A stretch of DNA of 64,000 nucleotides from Perilla frutescens. Lineage: Eukaryota > Streptophyta > Magnoliopsida > Lamiales > Lamiaceae. The notes beneath the pieces were generated by a model. The model saw only the letters and a program-made list of their open reading frames with translations, was not told the origin of the DNA and did not search any database. Of the stretch, positions 59,040-64,000 are shown piece after piece (the first letter of the stretch is position 1; the number at the start of each line of letters is the position of its first letter). The DNA lies in assembly GCA_026008535.1 (NCBI GenBank), contig BRKX01000011.1, positions 46,980,183 to 47,044,182 of the forward strand, read 5' to 3'. The translations under genes were made by a program, and so were the position numbers.

Positions 59040-59745
59040 GTATAACTTATTTTGTGTGTAATAAACAATATGTTGTGTATGTAATTAATATTTCAACACA
59101 TGATGTCATAGATTTGTGCAAAATAAATAATTTACGATAGCGGTATAACTTTCCAATAAGCCTTTTTAATTCATGCATCATTTTAAATTCAACCATGAGT
59201 AAGGAAAAATAATTGACAGGTTAATTAGTAACATTTTTCAATTCACAAAAGACCTTAACAATTCATCTATCATAAATTCTTTTTTTTTTTAAAAAAAAAT
59301 TTGAATCGACCGTTCAGGTCCAATACATATTGTATAAATAGTTGTCTGAGATTATTTTAAAAAACATATGTAGCTTCGTTTTTTGCCCTTTTTGATTTTT
59401 TTGTGTGTACTAATTCTTTATTTCATTTTCTTCAATTTATCTTAAATGTTTTGATATTATGGTATAAAATATTAATTTCTTAATCTTAGTTAAAAAAAAT
59501 AGGTTGATTGAACGGCCCAAATCTTTCTAACATGAATTTCATTTATTTCCTAAATTTTTGTTTTTTCTTTTCGTTTGTCCTAATTATACAAAATTTATAT
59601 TCTCATTGTCTAAATAATGTGTATTGTTCTCTTAATTTTATAAAATTGAACACAGCATGTGTGTTTGTGTGCGTATACATATTAAATGATAACAAATTAA
59701 AAAATAAATGAATTTGTGCCACGCTAATTATGATAACAAGCGGGT
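59040..59745. other. AT-rich intergenic DNA
   Basis: No gene seen. 59041-59115 resembles 58460-58545 (both with TTTTGTGTG, AACAATAT and TTGTGTA), so the SINE lies between two diverged copies of the same 75-bp sequence. Confidence 0.45.
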
Positions 59746-60630
59746 TAATTATGATTAAATACACAAACTTTGACACAATTTGCAATTTCAACACATACTT
59801 TAAAAATTTGTAATTACAACACAAACTTACATATTTTTGCAAAATAAACACCCCCAACTTTTTCCGACAAACGGAAAAATGACATGGCATTAAATTTCAC
59901 CACATCAACAAGGTTGCTGACGTGGACTTGACACATAAGAATTGGGACATTGTTTTAATTTAGAAAAAAAAAATCAGCACCATAACAGAAGAAAAAAAAA
60001 TCGTGATTTCATTATTATCATTCTAAAACAAAATCTGTGTAAAACCTTTAAACCCTAATCTTCATATCATCAGCACCATAACAGAAGAAAAAATTCAATT
60101 CACAACTTGAACAAATCAGCAATAGAAATCCTACTTGTCGTGGCGGTCGTGGCGGTCCACTCGACATGTGAAAAGTGAAATACCACAAATATAATTGGAA
60201 GAGGACAACGTGGTGGTCCCTTTGATAGCTTCGAAAGATTCGATCTGTTGTGTAAATGTCTAACAGGTAGGGCTCCTCATATGTTTATTCAAACTTTGTT
60301 GTTGTATTTTTGCTCTTGGTTCGATTAAGATATGCTTCTTACCAAGGCATCAATCGCTGCTCGAGTAAAAGTAGGAATGTCTGATTATAAAATTTGAATT
60401 TTTGTTAGGTTTTGTATGCCTATCTAGTTCCTTATGAAAATATCAATTTAATTATATTGAATTTTTGTTGGGTTTTGTGTGTTGAATTTTTATATTGTAT
60501 ATTGATTTTGAAGATATATAAAAATTTTATTTATTTCTACAGTAGTACTGTTTCAAGAAATTCAGCAGATTGAATTTTATTCCTAAAAAATTTGAAGCAC
60601 TAGCTGTTTAATTGAATTTTTTTAATGCAG
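59746..60630 (+). promoter_or_regulatory. 5' region of the MULE transposase gene
   Basis: Terminal repeat-like DNA, then a leader-like zone (60050-60270) with CGTGGCGGTCGTGGCGGTCC and a donor candidate CTAACAG|GTAGGG at about 60270. The acceptor TTTAATGCAG at 60621-60630 opens the main exon. The translation start is not certain; it should lie in this leader. Confidence 0.45.
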
Positions 60631-63600
60631 CGATTCTTTCTCGATCTACTTTAATCATGGCGGGAAATTCATATTCCTTCAAAATGAATACTTGTATCAT
60701 GGTGGCAAAATTACAGTTAGACACGGGCTCGATGTCGACAGATTTGGTTTTTTGGATCTTGTAGAAGAAGTAGAGAAACTTGGATATGAATCATGGGATA
60801 GTCTACAATGGAAGGTCCCGAACACTAGTGAATATAAGGTCTTCAATGACGATAGAGAAGTGATGGAGTTTATTTCTCATATCATGAAAACTTCCAAACA
60901 AGTTATTGATGTTTATGTGGATAATGGAAGTGGAAACAAAGAAGGAGAGCTGACCAAACAGACAAACATCGAGCAGGTTGAAGATTGCAATAAAGAAAAA
61001 CAATGTGAAGATGATAGAGATGAATCAGATGATAAATTTGGTGAAAGCTCTGAGGAAGATAAAGAATATGTTCCGGTGAGTGAGAGCCAGAGCGAAACTG
61101 ATGATGGAATGAGTGCTGATGAGCTATGCTCAAATGATGAAGAGTACATAGAGGCTAGAAACAAAAAAAAGAAGTTTGAGCTTATTGGCCTTCATGACAT
61201 CGAAAAAGGTAAATCTATTGAAGAAATTGAATTTGTTGGAGAAGCTGATCCAACAGATTTTTACTCAGATTATGCAGATTCAAATGAGGAAGTTAATTCT
61301 GAAAGTAGCGGTAGTGAAGAGCTTGATACATTGACTCGAAGAAAGAAGCGTGTTAGATTGAATTATGATCCAAAATGTGACCATAAGACATTGAAGTTAG
61401 TGGTTGGGATGAGATTTGAAAATGCAGCTCAATGTAAGCATGCCATCCGAACAATTTCTATATGGAATGGTCACCCCATACACTTCACAAGATCAAGTAA
61501 AACACAAGTTGAGGCGAAATGCATCCCGCAATGTGGCTGGAGATGTTATGGAAGTGTAGTGAAGAGCTCATCATCATTTTTCATTAAAAAGGTTACTGAT
61601 CGCCATACTTGTCCAAGAGATATGCACAACAAACAAGCAACTCCAGAATGGATTGCAAAAGAATACATGGAGACTTTTAGAGCAAGTCCATATTTGAAGA
61701 TGAAGGAGCTACAGGTTGATATCATGAAGAGATTTGCATGTGAAGTGCCACTATGGAGGTTATATAGAGCTAGAGATGAGGCTAGAATTATCCTACGTGG
61801 CTCACTTACAAGCCATTATGCAAAGGTCAGGAATTATGTAGCTGAATTAATGAGGGTGGATCCAGAGGGTAGATATGAATTGCAAGTGGGTGATAATTGT
61901 GTCTTTAAATCGTTATATTTTGGGTTAAGTGCACTGAGAAAAGGGTTTTTGGCCGGTTGTCGTCGTTTGATAGGGCTTGATGGATGTTTTCTAAAGACTT
62001 TGTTGGGTGGTGTATTGTTGACAGCTGTTGGGAAAGATGGAAACAATCAGATGTTTCCAATTGCATGGGCAGTGGTAGAGATTGAGAACGAACAATGTTG
62101 GAGTTGGTTTCTGAAGATTTTATTTGAGGAGTTGGGCATGGTAGATGGTCTGGGTCTGACTATCATTAGTGACCAACAAAAAGGGCTTGAAAATGCTGTG
62201 TCTGGACTCGTTCCACATGCTGAGCATAGGAATTGTGCGAGACACGTATATTGTAACTGGAAAAAACTACACAAGGGACCAACTTTGAAGAACTTGTTTT
62301 GGAAAATTGTCAGAAGTACATACAATGAAGCTTACAAATTGGCTCTAGATGAGTTGAAAGCAGAAGATGAGGTTGCCTATCTGAATTTCATTAGTCGAGA
62401 GACTCAAAGATTTTGCAAGGCATTTATCTCAACTTACCCCCTAAATGATATGATTGATAATAACATCAGCGAGACGTTTAATGGGTACATATTGCATGCA
62501 CGTGGCAAACCACTCATTGATATGTTAGAGGAGATTAGAAACTCATTAATGAAAAGACAATATGATAAGTTGGTGATGATTAGTAGTTCAACCGACAAAA
62601 TATGTCCTGTTATAAAACGTAAGGTAGAACAGCTCAAATATGACAGTCGACATTGTGTTTGTACTCCTGCACTAGGTGGTAAGTATCAAGTGCAACTGGA
62701 AGATGATCAATTTGTTGTGAATATGGGAAACAAGAGTTGCACTTGCAGGAGTTGGGATCTTACCGACATCCCGTGTGTGCATGCTTGTTCTGTAATCAAA
62801 TTTCTTAAAAAAGAGGCTGCAGATTTTGTTGCTGACTATTACACGGTGGCAAAATACATTGAAACATATCGATATGGAATTGAACCCATAAATGGAAAGA
62901 AAATGTGGCCGTCTGCAAGTGGCTATCCAATTCAGCCACCTTTGGTGAGAAACATGCCGGGAAGACCGAAGAGAAATAGAATAAGGTCGACTGATGAGAA
63001 TGAAAGCAGAAATAAGATTGGGCACTTGCATTCACGGATGACTTGTCAATGTTGCTTTCAAGAAGGCCACAACAAACAATCTTGTAAAAATGAACCAGTT
63101 AGCAAACCATCACAAGTCAATGTAAGTATTGCTATTATATACATTATGCCAATTAGCTCAACTAATTCACTTAAAAATTATCCCATCACAGGTGAAAAGA
63201 GGACGACCATTTAAGAATGCTTCAAACATTGGTGTTCAAAAGACTGTTAGGAAAAGGGCATCACAACCTTCAACTTCAAACACAAACAAAATGAGGGAAA
63301 AAATAATGGTGAGCATGATCGTTTGTGGTTTTGTCATTTTGTTGAGTATTCTGTGTTGAAACACTGAGTATAATTGCAAAATTTTGCTGTAGGTTAATAC
63401 TGGATTAGGAGTCCTCGTGTTTGAGGATACTGGAAATATATACAAACGGGTATATGCACTCTTACCTAATAACACATATACACTAGTATTTGATGTACAA
63501 TCTTGTTAATGTACTTTAGTTATTAATTCTTACGTGTTTGTCGATCGATTTCAGATGGGGAAAGAGGTTCACCAAGTTAATGGAGCAAGCAGAGGTCCAC

Positions 63601-63728
63601 GAGTAAGTAGGGGCCGAGGACCAAGTAGGGGTCAAAGGGGTTGGGGAGCAAAGGGAATTGGTGACCAAGCTGCATCTAGTTTAGGCCATAAAACTGATGC
63701 ATTTGCTACACAAGAGAGTCGCGTCTAG
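60631..63728 (+). CDS. MuDR-type Mutator transposase (MULE, SWIM, zinc knuckle)
   Basis: Main exon 60631-63121, then 63192-63308, 63393-63449 and 63555-63728 (TAG); phases join, giving about 945 residues plus an unidentified short first exon upstream (a donor candidate is at 60270). The exon opens with FSIYFNHGGKFIFLQNEYLY, the N-terminal MuDR/PB1-like region. An acidic stretch follows, then the MuDR zinc-binding region (CIPQCGWRCYGS, FFIKKVTDRHTC). The catalytic domain has GLDGCFLKTLLGGVLLTAVG (Asp), LTIISDQQKGLENAV (Asp), the C2H-type EHRNCARHVYCNWKKLH, and a likely Glu in NNISETFNGYI. SWIM: CTCRSWDLTDIPCVHACSVI. Zinc knuckle: CQCCFQEGHNKQSC. RGRP-type basic tail: RGRPFKNASN, and a Gly/Arg-rich C-terminus. 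It would cut and paste its own TIR DNA. No stop or frameshift was seen, so it may be active. Confidence 0.9.
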
Positions 63729-64000
63729 ATACTTTGCTTAGCTAGAATATTTTGTTGAAACTTTGTGTCCGTACCTTAAATAGATGAATTGTGTCTGAAA
63801 CAGGTTCATCTTTTGTTTTGTTTAATGTGACATGTACTTTGACAAATTTATGTCATGAAACTGGTTTATCTTTTGTTTTGTGTAAGTTAAGAGATCTTAT
63901 TCTAAGTTGGCAGATCTTATTCCTCATTTGATTTCATTTTGTAAATGTATACATATACAAGTTGCCTTCAATATATGAATGAAGATTTTGTCAGTAACCA
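63729..64000 (+). other. 3' region of the MULE transposase gene
   Basis: Probable 3' UTR with a duplicated phrase GGTTCATCTTTTGTTTTGTTT (63802) and GGTTTATCTTTTGTTTTGTGT (63861). The right TIR is not reached. Confidence 0.5.

Larger units (their letters stand above)
59746..64000 (+). mobile_element. MuDR-type MULE, 5' end and gene present, right end outside window
   Basis: The left region GGGTTAATTATGATTAAATA, ACTTTGACACAATTTGCAAT, ACACCCCCAACTTTTTCCGA and AAGGTTGCTGACGTGGACTT has the texture of a MULE terminal region and precedes an intact transposase gene. The exact first base is uncertain because the partner TIR lies beyond 64000. Confidence 0.65.

Noticed and set aside
59508..59890. Short open frames on both strands upstream of the MULE
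   Set aside because: Low-complexity AT-rich translations without conserved features; the region is probably intergenic and MULE terminal DNA.

Overview
The window is plant nuclear DNA, AT-rich and dominated by transposable elements, with short intron-rich genes between them. The KH/STAR protein, the plant form of complex III subunit 8, the B3-domain protein, the RPL10 copy and the classes of mobile DNA (CACTA, MULE, Stowaway, pogo-like, AU-SINE-like) all point to a eudicot. The species cannot be named from sequence alone; an asterid (for example Lamiales) is only a guess.

Layout. 1-5222: 3' part of a KH-domain (STAR/SPIN1-like) gene on +, entering from outside the window. 6284-13272: a 7.0 kb Mutator-like element (MULE) with a visible 10-bp target duplication, holding a frameshifted FAR1-like gene, a 1.6 kb secondary insertion and two kinds of internal repeat. 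14553-14822: a Stowaway MITE. 16057-17491: a complete two-exon QCR8 gene with a classic promoter for a nuclear gene of a mitochondrial protein. 18250-22300: remnants of a DUF1985-like transposon gene interrupted by the end of an LTR retrotransposon. 23513-25562: a complete seven-exon B3-domain gene.

26163-49798 is the most unusual part: a chain of TIR elements (called A, C, D and E here) standing next to one another in (TA)n microsatellites. Each is filled with its own short-word repeat array. A and D belong to one family in opposite orientation. D is split by a 5.36 kb CACTA element carrying an Ulp1-like (C48) protease gene, whose insertion can be proved from a paralogous empty site inside D. 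E carries exon-like segments that look like captured host DNA. 50304-51656: an RPL10 (uL16) gene with all its introns but at least two frame-breaking deletions. 52400-57400: AT-rich, low-complexity intergenic DNA with another (TA)n-flanked element (F) and degraded MITEs. 57389-58042: a non-autonomous hAT-like element. 58579-59039: an AU-SINE-like tRNA-derived SINE. About 59740 to the end: the 5' and coding part of an apparently intact MuDR-type MULE (DDE transposase, SWIM and zinc knuckle), whose right end lies outside the window.

The working host genes are three: the KH gene, QCR8 and the B3 gene. RPL10 looks degenerate. No operon-like cooperation is expected. The coherent story is one of repeated (TA)n-targeted transposition, nesting, and expansion of simple words inside elements. 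All exon boundaries were read by eye from GT/AG signals and protein similarity recalled from memory; nothing was searched.
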